A stretch of DNA of 64,000 nt from Sphingosinicella flava. Lineage in GTDB: Bacteria > Pseudomonadota > Alphaproteobacteria > Sphingomonadales > Sphingomonadaceae. Location: the NCBI RefSeq assembly GCF_016025255.1, contig NZ_CP065592.1, forward strand, positions 1,469,122 to 1,533,121, written 5' to 3'. The position numbers and the translations under genes are program-made. This document shows, one piece after another, positions 1-7,967 of the stretch. Each line of letters opens with the position of its first letter. Position 1 is the stretch's first letter. The notes beneath the pieces are model-generated. The model did no database searches. It was given only the letters and a program-made list of their open reading frames with translations, and had not been told where the DNA came from.

Positions 1-116
1 CCTCATACCCTTCGCTCGTTCCCCATGCGATCGCCGGTGCCGGGCACCAGGGGCGTATCCGGCCATCCGCCAGCCGTGGCGGGGAGAGGCGGGAGACGGC
101 GTGCGAATGCCGGGCC

Positions 117-266
117 ATGGCCACGCTCAGTCTCGACAAGGCGGAGGCGCTTCCGTCCGGCCCCGGGCGCGAAAAATACGAACGTTCCGCCGCGATCTGG
201 ACCGGTCTCGCCATGGATATGGACAGGATCGAAGGCCGCGCGGCCGTCGATGGGACCGGCGCATGA
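117..266 (+). CDS. Small hypothetical protein, coupled to the LuxR-type gene
   Basis: A 49-residue reading frame beginning MATLSLDKAEAL ends in a TGA that overlaps the ATG of the next gene (ATGA at 263-266), which suggests translational coupling. The same frame stays open to the left edge of the window, but no ATG, GTG or TTG lies upstream in it. The ribosome binding site is weak. The family is not recognised. It could instead be the 5' part of a longer LuxR-type gene separated by a frameshift. Confidence 0.35.
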   Translation: MATLSLDKAEALPSGPGREKYERSAAIWTGLAMDMDRIEGRAAVDGTGA

Positions 267-496
267 CGGCCTTTCCCGCTTTCCCCATGCCCTATATGAC
301 CAACCGGGAGCGCGAGGTGCTCGGCCATGTTTCGAAGGGCTGGTCGTCCAAGCAGGTCGCGCTCCTGATCGGCGCGGCGCCCCGCACGGTCGAGTCCCAC
401 ATCGCCAATTTGAAGATCAAGCTGGGCGCGAAGAACAGCTCGCACATGATCCTGCTCGCCTTTCAATGCGGCGCGCTCGATGGGCCGGCGGATTAG
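263..496 (+). CDS. Short LuxR-family helix-turn-helix regulator
   Basis: A 77-residue protein that is almost only a LuxR/GerE-type DNA-binding domain: MTNREREVLGHVSKG, then SSKQVALLIGAAPRTVESH (recognition helix) and IANLKIKLGAKN. No receiver or autoinducer domain precedes it, so it resembles GerE-like single-domain regulators. The start at 263 was chosen because it overlaps the preceding small frame as ATGA; an internal ATG at 287 is also possible. The target is unknown. Membership of the HTH family is clear; the regulatory role is inferred. Confidence 0.8.
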   Translation: MTAFPAFPMPYMTNREREVLGHVSKGWSSKQVALLIGAAPRTVESHIANLKIKLGAKNSSHMILLAFQCGALDGPAD

Positions 497-528
497 GTTT
501 TCGGGCGCCGCGTCCCTATATAGGCTCC

Positions 529-723
529 ATGACATCCTCCCCCACGACGCTCGAACGGGCGTTCGCGCTGGCCCGCTCGGGCGAATGCGCGTCCGTCGCC
601 GATATCCGCGCCCGCCTGAAGCAGGAGCGGCACGATCAGGTCGAGGCGCACCTTGCGGGCGCCGCGATCAACCGCCAGCTGCGCGCCTTGTGCGGAGAGG
701 CGCGCCGCTCCGAACTGGCCTGA
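529..723 (+). CDS. Conserved small sphingomonad protein of unknown function
   Basis: A 64-residue soluble protein (begins MTSSPTTLERAFALARSGEC) with alternating charged and hydrophobic residues, probably helical. From memory the pattern resembles small conserved hypothetical proteins of sphingomonads with a segment like VEAHLAG..INRQLRALC. No catalytic motif or membrane segment is visible. It follows the LuxR-type gene by 32 bases on the same strand. The function is not known. Confidence 0.65.
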   Translation: MTSSPTTLERAFALARSGECASVADIRARLKQERHDQVEAHLAGAAINRQLRALCGEARRSELA

Positions 724-830
724 GCGGGCGGCTAAACCCCCGATGAACGGAATGTAGTTTCCGGTTCATGCAACAAGGGGCGTTCCGGGCGGTTTTAAAC
801 CCCCGATGTGCAACAGCATCGGGAGTTTCC
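724..830 (+). promoter_or_regulatory. Intergenic region with a 13-base direct repeat
   Basis: The sequence taaacccccgatg occurs at 733-745 and again at 795-807, the second copy about 25 bases before the start of the secreted protein gene. The repeat may be an operator or leader element. No promoter can be called with confidence. Confidence 0.3.
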
Positions 831-1328
831 ATGCGTAAGTCTATCAGTCTCTTTCTTCTTTCCGCCGCGCTCGCCGCGACGCCCGCCGCCGCCCAGCTGG
901 GCGGCCTTGGCGGCTCCGTGGGCGCCAATGCCGGGGTCGGCGCCAATGCAGGCGTCAATTCCGGCGCCGCCGTGAACGGGGTGCAGGGCACGCTCGGCAA
1001 CACCGTCAACCGCGTCGACGGAACGGTGAACGGCACGCTCAATCGCACCACCAATGCGCTCACCCGCAACCTGACGGTCGCCAGCCGCGCCGATGTGCGC
1101 ACGGGGCTTGAGGTGCGCGATTCCCGCGGCCGCCGCATCGGCACGGTCCAGTCGGTCAGCGGCGACACCGCGGTCGTCGTTCAGGGCAATCGCAGCTATC
1201 GCGTCCCCCTCGCCTCGCTCTACCGCAATGCGACGGGGCGGGTGAACAGGCTGGTCACCAACCTCAGCCGCACGCAACTGGACGCGTCGGCGGGGGTCAA
1301 CGCCAACGCTTCCGCCAGCCGCCGCTAA
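831..1328 (+). CDS. Secreted PRC-barrel-like protein
   Basis: A 165-residue protein with a Sec signal peptide (MRKSISLFLLSAALAATPAAAQ, cleavage after AAAQ or nearby). A low-complexity Gly/Ala/Asn-rich segment follows (residues about 22-85, repeated GANAGV and VNGT motifs). A C-terminal segment (about 90-135) of the form GLEVRDSRGRRIGTVQSVSGDTAVVVQ, with YRVPLASLY after it, has the strand pattern of a PRC-barrel. It is likely periplasmic or envelope-associated. The start was chosen for the signal peptide. The precise role is unknown. Confidence 0.75.
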   Translation: MRKSISLFLLSAALAATPAAAQLGGLGGSVGANAGVGANAGVNSGAAVNGVQGTLGNTVNRVDGTVNGTLNRTTNALTRNLTVASRADVRTGLEVRDSRGRRIGTVQSVSGDTAVVVQGNRSYRVPLASLYRNATGRVNRLVTNLSRTQLDASAGVNANASASRR

Positions 1329-1349
1329 AAGCCGGCATCGGATGAAAGA

Positions 1350-1379
1350 AGGGGCGCCCCGCACCATGCGGCGGCGCCC
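1350..1379. terminator. Bidirectional hairpin between convergent genes
   Basis: GGGGCGCC at 1350-1357 pairs perfectly with GGCGCCCC at 1372-1379. Read on the minus strand the stem is followed by a pyrimidine/T-rich run (ttctttc), so it best fits termination between the secreted protein and the ExbD gene. Confidence 0.55.
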
Positions 1380-1386
1380 CGATCCG

Positions 1387-1818
1387 TTAGAAGCCGGCAA
1401 ATGCTTCATTCCCCACCAGCCCCAGCCGTTCGATCCCCGCGCTTTTGATCGCGGCAAGCACGCGGTCGTAATCCTCATAGCGCGCGGCGCCGTCGGCGCG
1501 GAGGTGGAGCTGCGCGGCGGCATCGGCCTTCGCTGCGGCGAGGCGGGCCGGAAGGGCGCTTTCCGGGATCGCCGCGCCGTCCCAGGTCAGGCCGCCGTCC
1601 GCCATCAACGACAGCCAGTGAATGACGGGATCGGCCGCGACTGGCGGCGGCGGACCCTGCGGCAAGTCCACCGCCACCTTGTGCGTGCCGATCGGGATGG
1701 TGACGATGAACATGATGAGCAGCACCAGCATCACGTCGATCAAAGGCGTGGTGTTGAGATCCTTGATCGGCGCGGCGTGACCGGCGTTGAAGACGGGGAC
1801 GGGGCGATAATTCCGCAT
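1387..1818 (-). CDS. exbD: ExbD/TolR-family biopolymer transport protein
   Basis: A 143-residue inner-membrane protein with one N-terminal transmembrane helix (PLIDVMLVLLIMFIVTIPI, residues about 25-43) that carries Asp28, equivalent to the essential proton-pathway aspartate of ExbD/TolR. The C-terminal periplasmic domain is of normal size. ExbD works with ExbB and TonB to energise outer-membrane receptors. The start at 1818 has a GGAGAG ribosome binding site; a longer upstream frame has none. No exbB or tonB gene is adjacent, which is unusual. A perfect inverted repeat lies directly upstream. Confidence 0.88.
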   Translation of the reverse strand: MRNYRPVPVFNAGHAAPIKDLNTTPLIDVMLVLLIMFIVTIPIGTHKVAVDLPQGPPPPVAADPVIHWLSLMADGGLTWDGAAIPESALPARLAAAKADAAAQLHLRADGAARYEDYDRVLAAIKSAGIERLGLVGNEAFAGF

Positions 1819-1832
1819 GGCGCTCTCCTCTA

Positions 1833-1859
1833 TGGTATGTGACAACGTAACACATACCA
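1833..1859. promoter_or_regulatory. Perfect 9-bp inverted repeat upstream of exbD (candidate operator)
   Basis: TGGTATGTG at 1833-1841 and CACATACCA at 1851-1859 are perfect inverted copies separated by nine bases. The element sits 15-41 bases upstream of the exbD start codon, a typical place for the operator of a dimeric repressor. The regulator is unknown. Confidence 0.5.
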
Positions 1860-2356
1860 CATCGCTTCAAAACTATTTCCTGATAGCCATTGCCTTGGGG
1901 CACAATGCGGGCATGGGTGCACGAGCCCGTCGCGCCGACGGTGGCGGCGTCCACAACTCAGGCGGATGCAGGAGAGACCTGTCCAAAGCAGGGACAGTTG
2001 CACTGGACGATCGTTTCGGGTGCGTTAGGCTATTGCCTCTGCCCCGGAAGTCTGGTCCATAATGGACCGAAGCGGTGGCAGGAAAATATTCACGCACCGC
2101 GCATTGCGTCGAACGCAAACGCCCATGGGCGTCGATAGGGGGTGAGCCGGATGCCGATGCCATAGCGCCGCGGGCGTTCCAACAAAGTCATGAAATGATG
2201 CGCGGAAAGCGGCCTTTGGCCGCCCGCCCGGCCATGCGCGCCGCGATTGTCGCCGGTACGGCTTTTGACGGCAGAAACGTCCACACCGGCCAAAGAAGCG
2301 GGTCAACCCGCCAGGATCGCGGAAATGGGATCGCGCACCGAAAATTAGGGGGTGAT
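1860..2356. other. About 500-base region without a convincing gene
   Basis: Between the exbD promoter region and the CitE-like gene no frame shows a recognisable protein. The stretch holds a 15-base palindrome (GGTCCAT-A-ATGGACC, 2054-2068). Short frames on both strands lack ribosome binding sites and family features. It may hold the promoter and a long leader of the downstream three-gene unit. Confidence 0.5.
2054..2068. promoter_or_regulatory. 15-base palindrome, possible operator
   Basis: GGTCCAT and ATGGACC are perfect inverted copies around a single central A, about 290 bases upstream of the CitE-like gene. It is a possible regulator site for that unit; no more can be said from sequence. 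Confidence 0.25.
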
Positions 2357-3217
2357 ATGAGGGTGAAAAGCTGGTTATGCGCGTCCGCGCTGAAGGCCGG
2401 TCTGTCGGAAAAAGCGTCGGACCGGGGCGCCGATGCCGTTTTGTACGATCTCGAGGATTCGGTCCCCATCCATCAGAAGGAAGAAGCGCGGCGGGAACTG
2501 GTCCGTCTGCTCGGCGAGCCGCAGCCGGTAAAGGTCGCGGTGCGGATCAACGGCGTGCGGACCGAGGAGGGGTTGAAGGACGTCCTCGCCCTCCTCGAAC
2601 GGGCCGGATCGATCGATTCCATCCTTCTCCCCAAGGCGCGCTTGCCGGGCGACGTGGAATTCCTTCACGCCCTGCTCGCCGAAGTGCAGCAGGCCATTCC
2701 GATCTTCGCCATCGTCGAATCCGTCGCCAGCCTGTGGGACTTGCGGCACCTCAATCAAAAGCCGGAAGGCCTGGCGGGCCTCGTCTTCGGATCGGCGGAT
2801 TTCGCGACCGACCTCGGCATCGCGCTTGACGGCGCAAACCTCACTTATGCGAAGAGCGAGATCGCCTTCACCGCGCGGCGGCTCGGCATAACGGCGATCG
2901 ACTCGCCTTGCTTCCGCATCGACGATCCGGACCTGCTGAAGCATGAGCTGAACGACGCCAAGTCGCTCGGCTATTCGGGCAAGATCGCCATTCATCCGGG
3001 CCAGATCCCGCTCATCAACGCCATCTTCACGCCGACGGAAGCGGAGATGGAGCGCGCCGCGATGGTGCTGGATGCGCTGAGGAGGGGCGATCATGGCGGC
3101 ATCGCGCGGATCGGCAGCGCGATGGTCGGTCCGCCCTTCGCCAAGCATGCCTCGCGCATCCTGGCCGCGGGGCCGTCCGCAGCCGCCCCGCCGTGCGAGG
3201 AAGGAGGCACGCTGTGA
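2357..3217 (+). CDS. HpcH/HpaI aldolase / CitE-like CoA-ester lyase
   Basis: A 286-residue TIM-barrel protein of the HpcH/HpaI/CitE family, which forms or cleaves C-C bonds of CoA esters such as malyl-CoA, methylmalyl-CoA or citramalyl-CoA. Visible family motifs are YDLEDSVP (metal-binding region), VRINGV, LPKA, the IVES strand with the metal-ligand Glu, FGSADFATDLG, and the C-terminal KIAIHPGQIP. The ATG at 2357 follows a strong AGGGGGTGAT ribosome binding site; the longer upstream frame is non-coding. Its stop overlaps the GTG start of the MaoC gene (GTGA). With the MaoC hydratase it suggests lyase-then-dehydratase chemistry on a CoA ester. The substrate is not determinable. Confidence 0.85.
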   Translation: MRVKSWLCASALKAGLSEKASDRGADAVLYDLEDSVPIHQKEEARRELVRLLGEPQPVKVAVRINGVRTEEGLKDVLALLERAGSIDSILLPKARLPGDVEFLHALLAEVQQAIPIFAIVESVASLWDLRHLNQKPEGLAGLVFGSADFATDLGIALDGANLTYAKSEIAFTARRLGITAIDSPCFRIDDPDLLKHELNDAKSLGYSGKIAIHPGQIPLINAIFTPTEAEMERAAMVLDALRRGDHGGIARIGSAMVGPPFAKHASRILAAGPSAAAPPCEEGGTL

Positions 3218-3738
3218 CCGACAAATGCCTCAGCCGCCTCGAAGCGATCGGGCCGCAGCGCTACCGCGAATCCCACGGCCTTCATTATGAGGATTTCACC
3301 ATCGGCGACGTGTACGAGCATCGCCCGGGCCGGACGGTGACCGAGGTCGACAATATCTGGCAGTCGCTGATCAACATGAACCAGCATCCGCTGCACATCG
3401 ACCATGCCTATGCGGCGGAGACCGAATTCGGCCAGCCGCTCGTCTCCAGCCTCGTCACCTTCTCCATCGTCGGCGGGCTGAGCCTCGCCTCGACCAGTGC
3501 ACGCGCCATCGCCAATCTCGGCTGGCGCAACGTCAGGCTGGTCGCGCCGGTCTTCGTCGGCGACACGCTCTACGCGGAATCCAAGGTGCTGGAGAAGCGC
3601 GAGTCCGGCTCGCGCCCCGGCCAGGGCATCGTCACCATGGAGACGAGGGGACTGAAGGCGGACGGCACCGAGGTGCTGGTCTGGGAACGCAGCTTCCTGG
3701 TGCCGCTGCGCGGCGCGGAAGCACGCGCCGCTGCCTGA
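3214..3738 (+). CDS. MaoC-family (hot-dog) acyl-CoA dehydratase
   Basis: A 174-residue single hot-dog protein of the MaoC dehydratase family, which interconverts 2-enoyl- and 3-hydroxyacyl-CoA. The region DNIWQSLINMNQHPLHIDHAYA contains the hydratase pattern with catalytic Asp/His equivalents, followed by the FGQPLVSS turn typical of R-specific hydratases and mesaconyl-CoA hydratase-like proteins. The GTG start at 3214 overlaps the previous stop by four bases and has an AAGGAGG site just upstream. It lies between a CitE-like lyase and an alpha-oxoamine synthase in one transcription unit, so it probably handles the same CoA intermediate. Confidence 0.85.
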   Translation: MTDKCLSRLEAIGPQRYRESHGLHYEDFTIGDVYEHRPGRTVTEVDNIWQSLINMNQHPLHIDHAYAAETEFGQPLVSSLVTFSIVGGLSLASTSARAIANLGWRNVRLVAPVFVGDTLYAESKVLEKRESGSRPGQGIVTMETRGLKADGTEVLVWERSFLVPLRGAEARAAA

Positions 3739-3777
3739 CAGGCTCCATCAACGACATCATAATCACAGGGGGAAATC

Positions 3778-4971
3778 ATGGGACATTTCGGCAATATCAA
3801 GAAGATGATCGACGTTGGCATGGCGAGCTGGACGGAGGCCGCGCAGCACGGCCTCGCCCACGTCAAGACCGCGCGCTCGATCGGCAACCGGCTGGAGACG
3901 CCGGGCGGGCACCAGTTCATCAACATGGTCTCCTGCTCCTATCTCGGCCTCAATCGCCACCCTAAGCTGATCGAAGGCGCGATCCGCGCGATCCGGGAGG
4001 AAGGAATGATGAGCACCTCCATCTCCCGCACCCGCGTCGCGCCCGCCATGGCCGACGAGGTCGAAGCCCTGATGTCCGAAGTGTTCGGGGCCGAAGCGGT
4101 GCTCGCCATTTCCTGCGCGGCGGCGTCGGCGGGCGTGCTGCCGATCCTCGCGTCGGGTCACATGACGGACGGCGTGAAGCCATTCATGATCTTCGACAAG
4201 AATTGCCACTTCTCGATGAACGCGCTGAAGGCGGCGTGCGGCGACGAGACGCAGGTCGTCACCGGCGCCCATAACGACGTCGGTTTCATCGAGGAGATGT
4301 GCAAGACGCACCCGGTTGTCGCCTATGTCGCGGACGGCGCCTATTCGATGGGCGGCGCCGCGCCGGTCAAGGAATTGCTGGCGCTTCAGGAAAAATACGG
4401 CCTGTTCCTCTATCTCGACGACAGCCATTCCATTTCGGCGGTCGGCAAGCGCGGCGTCGGCCTCGCCCGTTCGCAGATGGACACACTCTCGAAGCGGACG
4501 ATCATCGTCGCCTCGCTCGGCAAGGCGTTCGGCGCGACCGGCGGCGTCATCCTGCTCGGCGATCCGGAGCACCGGAAATTGCTCGAATATTTCGGCGGGC
4601 CGCTCGGCTGGTCGCAGATGGTGAATGCGGCGGGCCTCGGCGCCATCCGCGCTTCGGCCGAGATCCACCTCACCGACGAACTTGACACGCTGCAAGCCCG
4701 GCTCGGATCGATCATGCGCTATTTCGACACGATCATCCCGACCGAAAATGCCGGCAACGGCCTCCCCGTCCGGGTCATTCCCTTAGGAGAACCGTCGCGC
4801 GCCATCGAGGTATCGGCCAAGGTGTTCGAACGCGGCTTCTACACCTCGGCGGTCTTCTTCCCGATCGTCGCGCAGGGCAAGGCGGGCCTGCGCGTCATGG
4901 GCCGCGCCGATCTTGACGAAAGCGACCTCGAAAATCTCTGCAGCGCGATCAGCGAGTTCGTCGCGGCGTAA
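3778..4971 (+). CDS. Alpha-oxoamine synthase-family PLP enzyme (BioF/SPT/CqsA-like)
   Basis: A 397-residue fold-type I PLP enzyme. The Schiff-base lysine is K249 in SLGKAFGATGG; the PLP Asp and stacking His are seen in LYLDDSHSISAVG, and the N-terminal VSCSYLGLNRHP fits BioF, KBL, serine palmitoyltransferase and CqsA. This family condenses an acyl-CoA with an amino acid, with loss of CO2, to give an alpha-amino ketone. Length is normal for the family. It starts 39 bases after the MaoC gene, in line with it and the CitE-like gene, which suggests the lyase and hydratase supply its acyl-CoA. It is not simply bioF, since no biotin genes are present. The product is unknown. Confidence 0.82.
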   Translation: MGHFGNIKKMIDVGMASWTEAAQHGLAHVKTARSIGNRLETPGGHQFINMVSCSYLGLNRHPKLIEGAIRAIREEGMMSTSISRTRVAPAMADEVEALMSEVFGAEAVLAISCAAASAGVLPILASGHMTDGVKPFMIFDKNCHFSMNALKAACGDETQVVTGAHNDVGFIEEMCKTHPVVAYVADGAYSMGGAAPVKELLALQEKYGLFLYLDDSHSISAVGKRGVGLARSQMDTLSKRTIIVASLGKAFGATGGVILLGDPEHRKLLEYFGGPLGWSQMVNAAGLGAIRASAEIHLTDELDTLQARLGSIMRYFDTIIPTENAGNGLPVRVIPLGEPSRAIEVSAKVFERGFYTSAVFFPIVAQGKAGLRVMGRADLDESDLENLCSAISEFVAA

Positions 4972-4978
4972 GAATAAA

Positions 4979-5007
4979 GGATCACCGCCTTATTCGGGCG
5001 GTGATCC
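4979..5007. terminator. Rho-independent-type hairpin, 11-bp stem
   Basis: GGATCACCGCC (4979-4989) pairs perfectly with GGCGGTGATCC (4997-5007) around a 7-base loop. On the minus strand it is followed by ctttattctt, so it can end the lipoprotein transcript, and it lies eight bases after the oxoamine synthase stop on the plus strand. It probably acts in both directions. Confidence 0.75.
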
Positions 5008-5016
5008 CTGTTCCCT

Positions 5017-5445
5017 TCAGATATCGTCGGCGGCCGCCTTGCGCGCTTCCTTGAGGCTGGGGCGGCGCTTGTCGATGTCGAGGAAGTCGAGGCCGCATTG
5101 CTTGCGTTCGGATTCGAAGGACAATGCCTTGTAGCGGCCCTTCAGCTCGGCGAATTCCTGGGCCTTCATCCCGTCCCCTTTGAGGAACAGCAAGGCGGGG
5201 AGGAACAGTACGGCGCCCGCTGCCATCTTCGCCTTGTCGGCGGTGGCGCGTTTCTTCAGCGATCCGTACAGCGCGTCGGCGCGCTGCTCGATCGCGGCGC
5301 GCTCGACCAGAATGTCATCGCAGGCATAATCCTTGTAGGTGCCGGGCGAGACATAAGCAGCGTCGATCGACTTGGGGCTCGACGCGCAGGCGCCCAGCAT
5401 CGCCGCCATGACCGCGAGAGACGCTATCCTGAAACGCTTTTTCAC
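5017..5445 (-). CDS. Small lipoprotein of unknown function
   Basis: A 142-residue predicted lipoprotein: a basic N-terminus, a hydrophobic stretch and the lipobox LGAC around residues 17-20, so it should be lipidated on Cys. The remainder is charged and helical, with one hydrophobic segment (KMAAGAVLFLPALLFLKG, about residues 75-92) that may insert in the membrane. The start must be one of three near GTG codons (5457, 5451, 5445) since no ATG fits; 5445 gives the best signal peptide and has GGGG six bases before it. The function is not known. Confidence 0.7.
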   Translation of the reverse strand: MKKRFRIASLAVMAAMLGACASSPKSIDAAYVSPGTYKDYACDDILVERAAIEQRADALYGSLKKRATADKAKMAAGAVLFLPALLFLKGDGMKAQEFAELKGRYKALSFESERKQCGLDFLDIDKRRPSLKEARKAAADDI

Positions 5446-5573
5446 TTTCACCCCCACGGCCAAGGCCCTTGCTTTCCCGATTTTTTCAGTGGGATGACAG
5501 AGTAACGGAATATGCGCCAGGCCGCATCCCGCGGTCGACGAAATGCCGGTATTGCGCCGACGAACACTGCCGG

Positions 5574-6512
5574 TCACGCTTTTTCGATCACCGCCCCGAC
5601 CGCCGCGATCCGATCCACTCCGGCATAAGCGGGGAGGCTCAATTCCTCCCCGAATATGTCGGGGTCGATCTCGCGGTAACGCAGCGTGCATTGAAGCGGC
5701 GGAAGCGCCTCTTCGAGCGCGTCCCGCAGCCTGTCGCGCCCGGAGACGATCGCGCTGCCGGTATAGAGAAGGACATGCCCGCCTCGCTCAACCCGCCGCG
5801 CCGCTTCCACGGTCCAATCGAGGGACAGCCCCGCGCCGTGCATGTCGCCGCCGTCGCGATAGGCGCGGCTCTGGCCGTCGGCGATGAAGGGCGGATTGGC
5901 GATGGCGAGGTCAAAAGGCATGCCGACCCCGTCGAGGCCGCTTCCTTCGACGCTCACGACGTCCACTTCCGCGAAGCAGGCATTGACGGCGGCGAGGCGA
6001 AGCGCGGCCGGGTTGATATCGGTCAGGACCGGCGCGGCCAGGCCCAGCGCGCGCGCCGCGACGATGCCGCCGACGCCCGATCCGGCGCCGATGTCGACGA
6101 TCCGGCGCGGTGCGGCCCTGCCCTTCAATTCCGCCTGAAGAAAGGCCGCGAACCGGTAGCTGTCCGGACCGAAAAAGACCGAATCCTCCGCCTCGGTCGG
6201 ATAAGCGGAATGGAGAAAGAGGAGTTCGTCGAGGCTCGAGACGCGCACGCGGCTTTTGAGAAGGCCCTCGCCCGCCTCGTCCAGGGCGTTCGCCTCGCGA
6301 AGATGGCCCAGAAGAGCCTGATCCAGGCTCGCGGGGCGGAAAGGCAGGTTCCACCCGAAAATGTCGCGAAGGTCGCGCGCCAGCCGTCCCGGCTCCCGGG
6401 CGAGGATGCGCCTGTGGCTGTCCGGCGTGACGGTAACGAACCGGTAACCGCCGGCCCGCAACCCTTCCAGCAGCCGGAGCAGTGCCAGTTGACCGCAATC
6501 GAGCGCGCGCAT
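5574..6512 (-). CDS. Class I SAM-dependent methyltransferase, HemK/PrmC-like
   Basis: A 312-residue protein with an N-terminal helical extension and a C-terminal Rossmann methyltransferase domain. Motif I is VDIGAGSGVGGIVAA, the acidic end of strand 2 is TDINPAAL, and motif IV is NPPF, which is typical of N5-glutamine or exocyclic-amine methyltransferases of the PrmC/RsmC/TrmN6 type. The substrate (protein glutamine, rRNA or tRNA base) cannot be decided. The gene starts eight bases after the Mur ligase stop, so the two are co-transcribed. Confidence 0.8.
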   Translation of the reverse strand: MRALDCGQLALLRLLEGLRAGGYRFVTVTPDSHRRILAREPGRLARDLRDIFGWNLPFRPASLDQALLGHLREANALDEAGEGLLKSRVRVSSLDELLFLHSAYPTEAEDSVFFGPDSYRFAAFLQAELKGRAAPRRIVDIGAGSGVGGIVAARALGLAAPVLTDINPAALRLAAVNACFAEVDVVSVEGSGLDGVGMPFDLAIANPPFIADGQSRAYRDGGDMHGAGLSLDWTVEAARRVERGGHVLLYTGSAIVSGRDRLRDALEEALPPLQCTLRYREIDPDIFGEELSLPAYAGVDRIAAVGAVIEKA

Positions 6513-6520
6513 CCCCGGAT

Positions 6521-7918
6521 CTACAGCCTGTCGAGCAAGCCCGCCGCGAAAGCGGAGAGGGTGTCGTCCCGCGCGCCCATCACAACTATGCGGTCGCCGG
6601 GCCGGGCCAGCGCGGCGATGCGGTCGCCCGCCGCCTCGCGGTCCGGCACATGCTCGGCGCGGGCGCCGCGCGCGGCGATCCCGGCCACGATGTCCGCGCT
6701 GCCGACGCTACGGTCGACGGTCCCGCCGAAATAGACGGGATCGGTGAGGATCAGCCGGTCCTCGGCCGTCATGCGGCTCGCGAACGTGTCGATCAGCGCG
6801 TCGCCCATCACCTTCAGCGGCCCATAACCATGCGGCTGGAAGAAGAGGAGCAGCCTGCCCGGAAAAGCGTGGAGGGTCGCGAGCGTCGCGGCGATCTTGT
6901 CGGGATTGTGCCCGAAATCGTCGATCACCCCGATTCCGTTCTTCTCGCCCACTTGCTCGAAGCGGCGCTTCAGCCCTTGAAAGCCCGCCAGCGCGTGCGC
7001 CGCTTCGGCCAGCGGCACCCCAGCGGCGTGGACGGCGAGCATCGCGGCCAAGGCGTTCGACGCATTGTGCCGCCCCGGCACCTGCAGCGCGACATGCACC
7101 GTCTCGCGCGTATCGGTCAGCGTCGCGTCGAAGGAGATGGCGAAACGCCCTTCCCGGATATTGGCGGCGTGGAGGTCTGCCCCGGCTTCGGACAGGCTGT
7201 AGGTCTTGACCCGCCCGTCGGGGATGGAGGCCGCGATCATCGCGGTTTCCGGGTCGTCGCGATTGAGGACAGCGCGATCAGCCTTCAGCACGAAATCGAG
7301 GAACAGGCCGCGCAATTCGTCCATCGATTTGTGGTCGAGCGTGATGTTGTTCAGCACCGCCACGGCCGGGCGGTAGAGCGCGATCGACCCGTCGCTTTCG
7401 TCCACCTCGCTGACGAACACATCGCCCGATCCGGTCAGCGCGCTCGCGAACGGCGTGTCGCCCTGCGCGAAATTTTTCATCACCGCGCCGTTCATCACGG
7501 TCGGATCGCGGCCCAACGCATGGAGGATCCAGCCGATCATGCCGGTGACGGTCGATTTGCCGCTCGTGCCGCCGACCGCGATGCCGGTTTCCGCCGCGTT
7601 GAACAATTGCGCCAGAAGCTGCGGCCGCGTCATCCGCCGCGCGCCGACCGCGCGGGCGGCGGCGACGTCCGGCACTGTCTCCTCGATGGCGGCGGAGGTG
7701 ACGAGGATCTGGTCCGCGCTCGTGACGCCGCTCCCGTCCTGGGGATAGAGGCCGATGCCTTGCGCTTCGAGGAAGGCGAACTTGCCGCCCAGCCGCCCCT
7801 GGTCGAGCGAGCGGTCCGATCCCGCCACCGCATGGCCCTGCGCGCGCAGGATGGTGGCGAGCGGCAGCATCCCGCTGCCCCCGATGCCGCAGAAGAAATA
7901 GGAATTGGCGCGAGTCAT
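6521..7918 (-). CDS. mpl: Mur ligase, probably Mpl-type murein tripeptide ligase
   Basis: A 465-residue MurC/Mpl-family ligase. The N-terminal nucleotide-binding domain shows FFCGIGGSGMLPLA, the ATP P-loop is GTSGKS at residues 117-122, the middle domain has NITLDHK, and the C-terminal domain has IDDFGHNPDKIAATL. MurC adds L-Ala to UDP-MurNAc; Mpl instead adds the recycled tripeptide. The location outside a cell-division cluster and divergent to an LD-carboxypeptidase, which makes that tripeptide, favours Mpl, but this is inference. The P-loop reads GTSGKS rather than the common GTHGKT. Confidence 0.78.
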   Translation of the reverse strand: MTRANSYFFCGIGGSGMLPLATILRAQGHAVAGSDRSLDQGRLGGKFAFLEAQGIGLYPQDGSGVTSADQILVTSAAIEETVPDVAAARAVGARRMTRPQLLAQLFNAAETGIAVGGTSGKSTVTGMIGWILHALGRDPTVMNGAVMKNFAQGDTPFASALTGSGDVFVSEVDESDGSIALYRPAVAVLNNITLDHKSMDELRGLFLDFVLKADRAVLNRDDPETAMIAASIPDGRVKTYSLSEAGADLHAANIREGRFAISFDATLTDTRETVHVALQVPGRHNASNALAAMLAVHAAGVPLAEAAHALAGFQGLKRRFEQVGEKNGIGVIDDFGHNPDKIAATLATLHAFPGRLLLFFQPHGYGPLKVMGDALIDTFASRMTAEDRLILTDPVYFGGTVDRSVGSADIVAGIAARGARAEHVPDREAAGDRIAALARPGDRIVVMGARDDTLSAFAAGLLDRL

Positions 7919-7967
7919 GCCACAGCCCTATTGAAGGCCCGGCACGAATACAAATGCGGAGACGAGG
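7919..7967. promoter_or_regulatory. Divergent promoter region of the murein-recycling pair
   Basis: Forty-nine bases separate the divergent starts of the Mpl-like ligase and the LD-carboxypeptidase, so both promoters must lie here or overlap the coding ends. No clear operator is visible. Confidence 0.35.
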
